Shown here one piece after another: positions 26,937 to 35,360 of a stretch of DNA of 64,000 bases (positions are counted from its first letter, which is position 1; each line of letters begins with the position of its first letter). A model generated the notes under the pieces. That model had not been told where the DNA came from, made no database searches, and saw only the letters and a program-made list of their open reading frames with translations. The stretch is taken from positions 62,001 through 126,000 of the forward strand of contig JARLHQ010000003.1 in assembly GCA_031292175.1 (NCBI GenBank), written 5' to 3'. Source of the stretch: Humidesulfovibrio sp. Its GTDB lineage: Bacteria > Desulfobacterota > Desulfovibrionia > Desulfovibrionales > Desulfovibrionaceae. The position numbers were made by a program, and so were the translations under genes.

Positions 26937-29381
26937 ATGCGCAGCATCATGCCGCACAGCCTGCAAGCAAAATTCCTCGCCGGACTGGGCCTTGTCATGG
27001 CCCTCATGGTCGGCTTCTTCGCCCTGGCGCTGAACCTGCACCTGGAGCGGCTCATGGAGGGCGAGGCGCGGGAGAAGGCCGCGCTCATCCTCTTACAGGT
27101 GCAGGCCATCCAGGGCTATGTGCGGACCAACCTGCGCCCCGCCATGTACCGCGCGCTGCCGGATGACAATTTCGTGCTGGAAGCCATGAGCACCTCCTAC
27201 ATCACCCGCGCGGTCATGAGCGACCAAAAGCTCGCGCGTCAGGCCTTCACCTACCGGCGCGTAGGGGTGGGCGCGCGCAACCCCGATTATGAGGCCAACG
27301 AACGCGAACGGGGCTACATTGAACACTTCGAGGCCGACCCGGGTCTGAAGCGCATGGAGGAGTTCGCCGAACTAGATGGCGAGCGCTACTACATCACTAC
27401 CCGGCCCCAACGCTTCGAGGCCTCCTGCCTGCACTGCCACGGCGATCCAGCCCAGGCTCCGCGCGCGCTCATTGAGCGCTATGGCGCAACGCTCGGCTTT
27501 GGCCGCAAGGTCGGCGACCTGGCGGGCATCGATCTGGTGCGCGTCAAGGTGCAGCGTGATCTGGGCGGCATCCGCGAGGCCACGCTCTCCTTCGCCATGC
27601 TGTTCGCCACGGGCATCCTGGTGCTCTTCCTCACCATCCAGGGATTTTTTCACCGTCTGGTGGTGCAGAGCCTGCGCCGCGTCACAGGCATGATGCACCG
27701 CCTGTTCCCGGACGAGGCCCAGCACGCGCAGGAGCCGCTGAACCGCGACGACGAAATCGAAGGCATCCTGCACGGGTTCGAGACCTTTGCCGAGCATCTG
27801 CGTCAGGCCCGACTCGACCTCACCGAATACGCGGCCACCCTTGAGGACAAGGTGGCCGCACGCACCGCCGCCGTCACCCGTCTGGCCGACGAGCGCCGTG
27901 CGGATGTGGCGCTTTTCGTGGCCCTCTTGAACAGCCTGAACGAGAGCCAGACCAAGCAGCAGATGCTGCCCGCAGCCCTGTCCCTCACGGCCCAACGCTT
28001 CGGAGCCAGCCGGGCGGGCTATGTCTGCGTGCTGGCGGCCACGGATTTTGCCGCCTGGCCGGATCCGGACGCCCCCCTCGACCTGCCCGAGGATTGGCAT
28101 GACCTCGTCTCCGCCGGAGAGCCGCGCCTGACCCCCCAGGCCTGGTACATCCCGGTGCAGACCTCCGGCACCAGCCGGGGCCTGCTCATCCTCTATTGGG
28201 ACGAGCGCCAGGAGAGCAGTGGCCGCCTGGCCGACCTGGCTCGGGCCATCGGCCAGCAGCTCGGCATCGCCATGGAAAATTTGGAGGCCCTGGACAGTCT
28301 TTTGCGGCAGAACGCCATGCTCTCCTCCATCTTCGAGGGCATCGCCGATCCGCTTTTGCTGCTGGATGCCGGAGGCTCGGTGCTCCTGGCCAACTCCACG
28401 GCCCGCGATCTCGCCACCGGCCTGGGTGCGGGCGGAGGCGGCGCACGGTTCGACGGCTTGCTTGCCCGACTCAAGACGGCCACGGTCGGCAGCACACGCG
28501 GCGGCTTTGAGCTGCCCGACGGCCGCATGTTCGAGGCCAGCCTGTATCCCGTCTCCGAGTTCGGGGGGGGCAGGCGGCACGTGGCCTCCCTGCGCGAGGT
28601 GACGGCTGAGCGGCGGATGGAGGGCCAGATGCGGCGCAATGAACGCATCGTTGCCGTGGGCCAGCTGGCCGCAGGACTGGCTCACGAAATCAACAACCCA
28701 CTGGGCGTCATCCGCTGCTATGCCGAGCTGCTGCAAGCCTCACAGGAAGGGCCGCAGGCCCAGGCCGACCTGGAGACCATCATCCGTCATACGGACCAGG
28801 CCCGCCGCGTGGTGCGCGACCTGCTCGACTTCGCCCGGCCCCGGCCCGCCCAGACCGGTCCCAGCGACCTCGCCGCCGTGGCGACGGCCACGGCGGCGGT
28901 GCTGCGCCCACGCGGCAAGAGCAGCCCCATCCGCCTGGACCTTGAGGCCGATCCCGGCCAGCCCTTGGTACGCGCCGGTTCCGACGCCTTGGAACACATT
29001 CTGACCAACCTTGTCATGAACGCACTGGACGCCGTGGCGGGCAAGGCCGATGGGCATGTGCTGGTCCGCATCACCACGCAAGCGGACCACGCGGCGCTCA
29101 CCGTCGGCGACAATGGGCCGGGCATCGCGCCCGAGCACCTGGACCGCGTGTTCGATCCCTTCTTCACCACCAAGGAAGTAGGCAAGGGCACCGGCCTGGG
29201 CTTGGCCGTGGTCTATAGCCTCGTGCGCGACCTGGACGGCAGCATCGAGGTGGAGAACGCGGCGAGCGGAGGCGCAAACTTCCGGGTGCTGCTGCCCCTG
29301 GCCGACCCGACAGATCTGCCTGGCCCGACAGTCCAGACGGATTCCCCGACCCAAAACGTGCAAGGAGTTCCGCAATCATGA
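26937..29381 (+). CDS. Sensor histidine kinase with c-type-haem DUF3365 sensor domain
   Basis: 814 residues from MRSIMPHSLQAKF (GGGAG upstream). Order: membrane helix about 13-34; periplasmic Tll0287-like/DUF3365 domain to about 210 with one CLHCH haem motif (164-168); second helix 215-238; HAMP; helical linker; GAF-like segment about 330-450; PAS-like segment about 460-560; HisKA with LAHEINNPLGVI; HATPase with NLVMNALDAV, GDNGPGIAP and GTGLGLAVV. DUF3365 sensors are thought to bind haem in the periplasm and report redox state or a ligand such as NO or O2. The stop overlaps the NtrC-type regulator start (ATGA), so they form a pair. Confidence 0.92.
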   Translation: MRSIMPHSLQAKFLAGLGLVMALMVGFFALALNLHLERLMEGEAREKAALILLQVQAIQGYVRTNLRPAMYRALPDDNFVLEAMSTSYITRAVMSDQKLARQAFTYRRVGVGARNPDYEANERERGYIEHFEADPGLKRMEEFAELDGERYYITTRPQRFEASCLHCHGDPAQAPRALIERYGATLGFGRKVGDLAGIDLVRVKVQRDLGGIREATLSFAMLFATGILVLFLTIQGFFHRLVVQSLRRVTGMMHRLFPDEAQHAQEPLNRDDEIEGILHGFETFAEHLRQARLDLTEYAATLEDKVAARTAAVTRLADERRADVALFVALLNSLNESQTKQQMLPAALSLTAQRFGASRAGYVCVLAATDFAAWPDPDAPLDLPEDWHDLVSAGEPRLTPQAWYIPVQTSGTSRGLLILYWDERQESSGRLADLARAIGQQLGIAMENLEALDSLLRQNAMLSSIFEGIADPLLLLDAGGSVLLANSTARDLATGLGAGGGGARFDGLLARLKTATVGSTRGGFELPDGRMFEASLYPVSEFGGGRRHVASLREVTAERRMEGQMRRNERIVAVGQLAAGLAHEINNPLGVIRCYAELLQASQEGPQAQADLETIIRHTDQARRVVRDLLDFARPRPAQTGPSDLAAVATATAAVLRPRGKSSPIRLDLEADPGQPLVRAGSDALEHILTNLVMNALDAVAGKADGHVLVRITTQADHAALTVGDNGPGIAPEHLDRVFDPFFTTKEVGKGTGLGLAVVYSLVRDLDGSIEVENAASGGANFRVLLPLADPTDLPGPTVQTDSPTQNVQGVPQS

Positions 29382-30763
29382 CGCAACGCATTTTGCTGGT
29401 GGACGACGAGCCGGACTTCGCCCAGGGTTTGGCGCGTCTGGTGGCCACCGGCTTTCCGGACGTGGAAATTGTGGTCGTCCAAAGCGGGGCCGAGGCCCTG
29501 GAGCGGCTCGCCGCAGAGCCTGTCAACCTCATGCTCACCGACCTGCGCATGCCCGGCCTGGACGGCCAGGAGCTGCTGCGCCAGACCCTGGAGCTTGATC
29601 CCAATCTCACAGTCATCATGCTCACCGGCCACGGCAGCGTGGAATCCGCCGTGGCCGCCCTCAAGGCCGGGGCCTACGACTTTCTCACCAAGCCCATCGA
29701 GCGCGGCGAACTCTTCCGCGCCGTGGCCAAGGGCCTGGAGCGCGACCGGCTGCTGGGCGAGAACCGCTCCCTGCGTGAGCTGGCCAGCCGTTCGGAACTC
29801 GCGCGCACCCTCGTGGGCGAGGGCCCGGCCATGCGCCGGCTCAAGGAATCCATGACCGCCGTGGCCGCTTCGGACTACACGGTGCTCATCCGGGGCGAAT
29901 CCGGCACCGGCAAGGAGCTGGTGGCCGGGAGCATCCACCGCCTGAGCCCGCGCGCTGGCCAGCCCTTCATCACCGTCAACTGTCCGGCCATCCCCGAGCA
30001 CCTGCTGGAGAGCGAACTCTTCGGACACGTCAAAGGCGCCTTCACCGGTGCGGAAAAATCGCGGCGCGGCCTCTTTGTCTGCGCCTCCGGCGGCAGCATC
30101 CTACTCGACGAGATCGGCGACATTCCCATGGCCGTGCAGACCAAGCTTCTGCGCGTGCTTCAGGAACGCGAGGTCCGCCCCGTGGGCTCCAGCGACACCG
30201 TGAAGATTGACGTCCGCATCCTCGCCAGCACGAACCAGGACCTTGAGGCGCGCATCAACAGCGGCCAGTTCCGCCAGGATCTTTTCTACCGCCTGAACGT
30301 GCTCACTATCACCCCGCCCTCCCTGCGCGAGCGCAAGGAGGACGTCCCGCTCCTGGCCGCGCACTTCCTGGCCCAGGCCTGCAATGAAATGCGCCTGCCG
30401 CCCAAGGTTCTGGCCCCGGAATCCATCGCCTGCCTGACGGAAAAGCCCTGGCGGGGCAACGTGCGCGAATTGCAGAACTTCGTGCGCCGGCTCGCCGTGT
30501 TCTGTCCCGGCGAACAGGTCGACCTGAACCACCTGCGCCAGGCCGAGGGGGGCCTGGGCAACGGCTGCGCTCAGCCGGAGCCCCTCGCCCCCTACAAGGA
30601 GGCCAAGGCCCACGTGCTGGAAAGCTTCACCCGACGCTACGTGGAGCAGGTGCTCGAAACCACGCATGGCAACATCTCCGAAGCTGCCCGCATCAGCGGC
30701 ATCGAGCGCGTGAGTCTGCAAAAGATCTTGAAGCGCATGGGCCCAGGCGGCCGGGAGGGCTGA
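29378..30763 (+). CDS. NtrC-family sigma54-dependent response regulator
   Basis: 461 residues: receiver (about 1-120) with DDEPD, phosphoacceptor in LTDLRMPG and KPI; AAA+ domain (about 140-375) with GESGTGKE Walker A, intact GAFTGA loop contacting sigma54, and LLDEIGDI Walker B; a linker and Fis-type helix-turn-helix (ISEAARISGIERVSLQKIL). It should activate sigma54 promoters when phosphorylated by the kinase encoded just upstream. Target genes are not evident; no good sigma54 site was seen upstream of the pair. Confidence 0.95.
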   Translation: MTQRILLVDDEPDFAQGLARLVATGFPDVEIVVVQSGAEALERLAAEPVNLMLTDLRMPGLDGQELLRQTLELDPNLTVIMLTGHGSVESAVAALKAGAYDFLTKPIERGELFRAVAKGLERDRLLGENRSLRELASRSELARTLVGEGPAMRRLKESMTAVAASDYTVLIRGESGTGKELVAGSIHRLSPRAGQPFITVNCPAIPEHLLESELFGHVKGAFTGAEKSRRGLFVCASGGSILLDEIGDIPMAVQTKLLRVLQEREVRPVGSSDTVKIDVRILASTNQDLEARINSGQFRQDLFYRLNVLTITPPSLRERKEDVPLLAAHFLAQACNEMRLPPKVLAPESIACLTEKPWRGNVRELQNFVRRLAVFCPGEQVDLNHLRQAEGGLGNGCAQPEPLAPYKEAKAHVLESFTRRYVEQVLETTHGNISEAARISGIERVSLQKILKRMGPGGREG

Positions 30764-30885
30764 AACTGGGGAAGGGCCCGGGGAAAGAGAAGGACTCGCG
30801 GTGGGGGAATGATCCCCAAAAGCCCCCTCCGAACGTGGGGGGAAAGAATGTGGAGGACGCAAACGGGAAGGGAGAGAGTTTCGCG

Positions 30886-30914
30886 TTGACAGCCGTCGCG
30901 AGCGGGAATAAATC
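30886..30914 (+). promoter_or_regulatory. Probable sigma70 promoter of the metY operon
   Basis: A perfect TTGACA (30886-30891) is followed after 17 nt by TAAATC (30909-30914), 47 nt before the metY ATG. The leader is too short for a known SAM riboswitch and I see none. Confidence 0.55.
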
Positions 30915-30960
30915 TATCACGTTGGTAGTGTTTCGCAATGGAGAGACAAAGGAGACAACG

Positions 30961-32301
30961 ATGGCAAACCAGCCGGAAAATTATGGGCTTGGGACATTGG
31001 CCCTGCACGCCGGACAGAGTGACGATTCCGCTACCCACGCCTGCGCCGTGCCCATTTACGCCACGGCCTCCTATAATTTCACCAGTACGGAGCACGCTGC
31101 CGAGCTTTTTGCTTTGAAGGAGCCCGGCAATATCTACTCCCGCCTGACGAATCCCACCAATGACGTGCTGGAAAAGCGCCTCGCGGCTCTGGACGGCAGC
31201 GTGGGCGCGCTCTGCTTCGCCAGCGGCCAGGCGGCCATCACCGCCGCAGTGCTCACCCTGGCCCATGCCGGAGAGAACTTCCTGGCCTCGAAAAGCCTCT
31301 ACGGTGGCACCACCACCCTGTTCAGCCAGACCTTCAAGAAGTTTGGCGTGGAGGCGCGATTCTTCGACGCCTCGAAGCCGGAGCAGATCGCCGCGCTTGC
31401 GGACGGGAACACCCGTTGCGTGTACCTGGAGAGCGTAGGCAACCCCAAGAACGACGTGCCCGATTTCCGCGCCATTGCCGAGGCCGCGCACTCGCTCGGC
31501 GTACCGGTCATCGTGGACAACACCGTGACCACGCCCATGCTGTTCCGGCCCATGGAACACGGCGCGGACATCGTGGTCTACTCCACCACAAAATTCATCG
31601 GCGGCCACGGCGTGCATGTGGGTGGGGCCGTGGTGGACTGCGGCACCTTCCAGTGGGCGGAGGCACCGCAACGCTGGCCGGACTTTGCCGCGCCCGACCC
31701 GGCCTACCACGGCCTGGTGTTCACGGAGGCGCTTAAGCCCTTGGGCAACCTGGCGTACATCGTCCACATGCGTACGCACTGGCTGCGCGACACCGGGGCC
31801 TGCATGAGCCCCTTCGCCGCCTTCCTGTTCCTGCTGGGACTGGAGACCCTACACCTGCGCATGCCGAGGCACTGCGACAACGCGCTCGCCGTGGCCAAGT
31901 GGCTGGCAGCCCATCCGGCCGTGGCCTGGGTGAACTACCCTGGCCTGCCCGGCCACCCGGACCAGGCCAATGTGGAGAAATACCTGCCGCGCGGGGCCGG
32001 GGCCATCATGGGTTTTGGCATCAAGGGTGGCAAGGAGTCGGGGCGGGTCTTCATCGACAACGTGCGCCTGGCCAAACACCTGGCGAACATCGGCGACGCC
32101 AAGACCCTCGTGATCCAGCCCGCCACCACCACGCACCAGCAGTTGACGGACGAGGAGCAGCTGGCCGCGGGCGTGACCCCGGAGTTCATTCGCCTGAGCG
32201 TCGGCCTGGAGGATCTGGCCGACATCCTGGCCGACCTCGACCAGGCCCTGCGCAAGGCCGTGGACTGCGCCGCGTGCGGCTGCGCGGGGGGCCAGGCGTG
32301 A
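30961..32301 (+). CDS. metY: O-acetylhomoserine sulfhydrylase
   Basis: 446 residues from MANQPENYGLGTLALHAGQ behind AAGGAG; the track start is 42 codons longer. A PLP enzyme of the Cys/Met metabolism family: NIYSRLTNPT near residue 60, FASGQAAITAAVL, and the PLP lysine in VYSTTKFIGGHG. It forms homocysteine from O-acetylhomoserine and sulfide, a natural route in a sulfide-producing cell. The C-terminus ends in a Cys-rich tail (VDCAACGCAGGQA) that is not usual for the family. The stop overlaps the start of the metXW gene by 4 nt (GTGA). Confidence 0.93.
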   Translation: MANQPENYGLGTLALHAGQSDDSATHACAVPIYATASYNFTSTEHAAELFALKEPGNIYSRLTNPTNDVLEKRLAALDGSVGALCFASGQAAITAAVLTLAHAGENFLASKSLYGGTTTLFSQTFKKFGVEARFFDASKPEQIAALADGNTRCVYLESVGNPKNDVPDFRAIAEAAHSLGVPVIVDNTVTTPMLFRPMEHGADIVVYSTTKFIGGHGVHVGGAVVDCGTFQWAEAPQRWPDFAAPDPAYHGLVFTEALKPLGNLAYIVHMRTHWLRDTGACMSPFAAFLFLLGLETLHLRMPRHCDNALAVAKWLAAHPAVAWVNYPGLPGHPDQANVEKYLPRGAGAIMGFGIKGGKESGRVFIDNVRLAKHLANIGDAKTLVIQPATTTHQQLTDEEQLAAGVTPEFIRLSVGLEDLADILADLDQALRKAVDCAACGCAGGQA

Positions 32302-34118
32302 ACGATCCTGTTTTCGACGGCAGCGACGCCGCCAGAAGCGCGGGCGAACTGCCGCATGCCCGTCGCGTGACCCTTGCCGGCCCCCTGGCCTTGAGCCTGG
32401 GCGGGGAGCTGCCGAAGGTCACGGTCTGCTACGAGACTTACGGCCAGCTTTCTCCGGCGCGCGACAACGCGGTGTACATCTGCCACGCCCTTTCCGGCGA
32501 CTCCCACGTGGCGCGGCACGACGCGAACGATGCTCCGGGCTGGTGGGACATCCTCGTAGGTCCGGGCAAGGCCGTGGACACGGACCGCTGTTTCGTCATC
32601 TGCGCCAACGTGCTGGGCGGCTGCAGGGGCACCACCGGACCCGCAAGCACCAACCCGCGCACGGGCAAACCCTATGGCAGCGACTTCCCGCGCATCACCA
32701 TCGCGGACATGGTGGAGACGCAGAGGCGGCTGCTCGACCACCTGGGCGTGGAGCGGCTCAGCGCGGTCATCGGCGGGTCCATGGGCGGCATGATGGCCCT
32801 CACCTGGGCCGTGCGTCACCCGGAACGCGTGGACGCGGCCGTGCTGCTCGCCACCACGCACTGTCTGTCCAGCCAGGCCCTGTCCTTCGACATCGTGGGC
32901 CGCAACGCCATTTTCAAGGACCCCAACTACAACAACGGGCAATACTACGACCAGGACCGCAAGCCCGGCGACGGCCTGGCCATCGCCCGCATGATCGGGC
33001 ACGTGACGTACCTGTCCGACCGCACCATGTCGCGCAAGTTTGACACGGACCGCGAACACCCACGCGACGTGGCCTACGCCTACGAGAAGGAGTTCAGCGT
33101 GGGCTCCTACCTCGCCTACCAGGGCGGACGGTTTGTGGAGCGCTTCGACGCCAACAGCTATGTGACCCTTTCGCTCGCCATGGACCAGTTCAACCTGGGG
33201 CGCGACTATGGCGGCCTGGAGGCGGCCCTGGCGCGGGTCAAAAGCCGGATGCTGGTGGCCAGCTTTCGCACGGACTGGCTGTTCCCCCCGACCCACAGCC
33301 TGCGCATGGTCGACGCCCTCATGGCCGCAGGCAAGGACGTGAGCGCGCTGGAGGTGGACAGCGACTGCGGGCACGACGCGTTTTTGCTGGAGAACGACCT
33401 GCCGGTCTACGGACCGCTCATCCGGGGCTTTCTGGACAGCGGCCGGGAAGGCTGCGCGCAAGGCGCCTCCTGCCCGCAAGTCGACAACGTGCGCAGCATC
33501 TTCTTCCACAACCGGCTCGACCTGACGCGCATCTCCGAACTCATCGCGCCGGGCGCAAGCGTGCTGGACCTGGGCTGCGGCTCGGGCCAGCTCCTTTCAT
33601 GCCTCAGGCAGCGCGGCGGCGGCGCGCTGCTCGGCCTGGAACTCAACCCGCAAGCCATCGTGGATTGCGTGGGCCAGGGCCTGCGGGTGGTGCAGCGCGA
33701 CCTGGACAAAGGCCTGGGCGTGTTCGCCGACGGCCAGTTCGACGTGGTGGTCCTGAGCCAGACCCTGCAGGCCATGCGCCGGCCGGACGTGGTGCTGCGC
33801 GAGATGCTGCGCGTAGGCAGGACGGGCATCGTGAGCTTCCCCAACTTCGCCCACCATGAGGCTGTGCGCCAGCTCGCGGACTTGGGCACCTCGCCGGTCA
33901 CTGAGGGCATGCCCTTCCCCTGGTGGTCCTCGCCGTCCATCCGCTTCTTCAGCATCAAAGACTTCGAGCACCTGTGCCGGAACCTCGGCATCACCGTGCT
34001 GCAACGCATCGCCATCGACACGGCCACAGGCGAGGCTGTCGGCGCGGACTACAACACCCGCGCGGACATGGCCATCTGCGTGTTGGAACGAACGGCCCCC
34101 GCGCCCGCGCGCGGCTAG
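32298..34118 (+). CDS. metXW: MetX-MetW fusion: homoserine O-acetyltransferase with methyltransferase-like domain
   Basis: 606 residues starting with GTG at 32298 (VNDPVFDGSD...), overlapping the metY stop; the ORF track wrongly extends it into metY. Residues about 15-375 are MetX: GPASTNPRTGKPYGSDFP, nucleophile GGSMGGM (about S161), RTDWLFPP and DCGHDAFL for the Asp-His pair. Residues about 390-606 are MetW: VLDLGCGSGQLLSCLRQR, VVVLSQTLQAMRRPD, VSFPNFAHH. MetX and MetW are normally adjacent separate proteins that work together; here they are one chain without stop or frameshift. It supplies O-acetylhomoserine to MetY. Confidence 0.92.
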   Translation: MNDPVFDGSDAARSAGELPHARRVTLAGPLALSLGGELPKVTVCYETYGQLSPARDNAVYICHALSGDSHVARHDANDAPGWWDILVGPGKAVDTDRCFVICANVLGGCRGTTGPASTNPRTGKPYGSDFPRITIADMVETQRRLLDHLGVERLSAVIGGSMGGMMALTWAVRHPERVDAAVLLATTHCLSSQALSFDIVGRNAIFKDPNYNNGQYYDQDRKPGDGLAIARMIGHVTYLSDRTMSRKFDTDREHPRDVAYAYEKEFSVGSYLAYQGGRFVERFDANSYVTLSLAMDQFNLGRDYGGLEAALARVKSRMLVASFRTDWLFPPTHSLRMVDALMAAGKDVSALEVDSDCGHDAFLLENDLPVYGPLIRGFLDSGREGCAQGASCPQVDNVRSIFFHNRLDLTRISELIAPGASVLDLGCGSGQLLSCLRQRGGGALLGLELNPQAIVDCVGQGLRVVQRDLDKGLGVFADGQFDVVVLSQTLQAMRRPDVVLREMLRVGRTGIVSFPNFAHHEAVRQLADLGTSPVTEGMPFPWWSSPSIRFFSIKDFEHLCRNLGITVLQRIAIDTATGEAVGADYNTRADMAICVLERTAPAPARG

Positions 34119-34125
34119 GAGACAT

Positions 34126-34581
34126 ATGCAACTGACGCAACGCTGCCAGTACGCCCTGCGCGCCCTCTTTGAACTGGCCCGCCACGCCGGGGCCAATCCC
34201 GGCGATCCGGTGCTGCCCTCCGGGGAGATCGCCCAGTCCCAGGCCATTCCTAAACGTTTTCTGGACGGCATCCTGCTGGAGCTGCGTCAGGCGGGCTTTG
34301 TGGACTCCCGGCGCGGCAAGGCCGGAGGCTTCTTCCTGGCCCGGTCGGCAAGTGAGATCAGCGTGGGCCAGGTGGTGAGCTTCTACAACGGCCCCATGAC
34401 TCCGGTGGACTGTCGCGAAGGCAGCAAGCAGCCCTGCCCGCTCAAGGGTTGCTGCGTGTTCGAGAGCGTGTGGGACGAGGCCCGCGTCGCCCTGGAGAAC
34501 GTGTACAATGCCATCAGCCTGGCCGAACTCGTGGCCCGCGAACGCCACATCTTCCCGAACGGGGCGCCGGGCAAGGCCTGA
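34126..34581 (+). CDS. Rrf2-family transcription regulator with cysteine cluster
   Basis: 151 residues from MQLTQRCQYALRALFELARH, a typical Rrf2 winged-helix start, with GGAG upstream and 7 nt after metXW. The region CREGSKQPCPLKGCC carries the cysteines that in Rrf2 members such as IscR bind a [2Fe-2S] cluster, though the spacing differs from IscR. By context it probably senses iron-sulfur or sulfide/cysteine status and controls the metY-metXW operon itself. A CymR-like role is an alternative. Confidence 0.88.
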   Translation: MQLTQRCQYALRALFELARHAGANPGDPVLPSGEIAQSQAIPKRFLDGILLELRQAGFVDSRRGKAGGFFLARSASEISVGQVVSFYNGPMTPVDCREGSKQPCPLKGCCVFESVWDEARVALENVYNAISLAELVARERHIFPNGAPGKA

Positions 34582-34611
34582 AACGCGCGCGAACGCGCCC
34601 TCTTCAACGCG

Positions 34612-34650
34612 AAACGCCCCTGTCCACAATCGCGGACAGGGGCGTTTTCT
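34612..34650 (+). terminator. Terminator of the met operon
   Basis: AAACGCCCCTGTCC (34612-34625) and GGACAGGGGCGTTT (34634-34647) form a perfect 14-bp stem with an 8-nt loop and a T-run. It also faces the end of lutC and may act in both directions, since the left side is A-rich. Confidence 0.92.
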
Positions 34651-34685
34651 CTGCCTGGGGTGGCCAGGCGGAGGCTCCTGCGCGG

Positions 34686-35360
34686 CTAGTCGTCCCAATC
34701 CAGCCCAACGAGGTCAAGGACGCCCGGCCCATGCACCCCGCGCACGAGCACCAGCTCAATGTCCGCCGTGCTGGAGGGCCCGGTGATGAGGTTCAGGCAG
34801 GCGGGCAGCTTGCCGTTCACGCTGTGCCGGACCAGAAGCGCCGGCAGGTACGATACGTCGGGCAGCAGTGCGCGCCTGGGCACCAGGATAACACTGGCGG
34901 GCGGCAGGAGTGAGGCCGCGCGGTGCTGTCCCGGCGCGGCCACCAGGACCATGCTGCCGGACTCAATGAGTGCGCCGTGGGCCAGCGCCAGCCCCAGGTC
35001 GGCCTGGGCCAGCTCCTGGCAGCAACCCGGGGCCAGCCGCGTCAGGCTGGACAAGGCCTCGTCCAGGCCGAGCCCATCCAGGGCCGTGTCCCAGCGGGTA
35101 TATGTGGAGGCGTGGCGCTCGCGGGCGATGTCCGCCACATGCTTGGCGGCCTCGGCGCGGGTGCCAGCCATGCGCAGACGCACCTCCAGGGGGGCCAGCA
35201 CGGCGGCCAAGCGCTCCCAGGCGTCTCCGGACACGGAATCCGTCACGGAAACAGACGCGGGTCGGGCTGGCGGCGCGGGTACGGCAAAGGGCGCTGCGGC
35301 CACGCCCTTGCGCAGGGTCGCCAGAATGGCGGCGCGGGATTCTGTTGCGGCGCCGGACAT
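34686..35360 (-). CDS. lutC: LutC, LUD-domain subunit of lactate oxidation
   Basis: 224 residues with the LUD fold (YkgG/LutC): a helical N-terminus, HASTYTRWDTALDGLG, DLGLALAHGALIESGSMVLVA and a C-terminal ITGPSSTADIELVLVRGVHGP. LutABC oxidises L-lactate to pyruvate in many bacteria, including sulfate reducers. Its start overlaps the end of lutB by one nucleotide (TGATG). Last gene of the operon. Confidence 0.93.
   Translation of the reverse strand: MSGAATESRAAILATLRKGVAAAPFAVPAPPARPASVSVTDSVSGDAWERLAAVLAPLEVRLRMAGTRAEAAKHVADIARERHASTYTRWDTALDGLGLDEALSSLTRLAPGCCQELAQADLGLALAHGALIESGSMVLVAAPGQHRAASLLPPASVILVPRRALLPDVSYLPALLVRHSVNGKLPACLNLITGPSSTADIELVLVRGVHGPGVLDLVGLDWDD

Noticed and set aside
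30764-30960. Riboswitch (SAM or SAH type) upstream of metY
   Set aside because: The leader after the predicted start site is only about 40 nt and has no conserved core; G/C-runs near 30800-30845 form only weak pairing.
31899-32297. Upstream extension of the metXW ORF in the track (start at 31899)
   Set aside because: That part overlaps metY in another frame and is low-complexity; the GTG at 32298 with the metY stop overlap fits MetX alignments.
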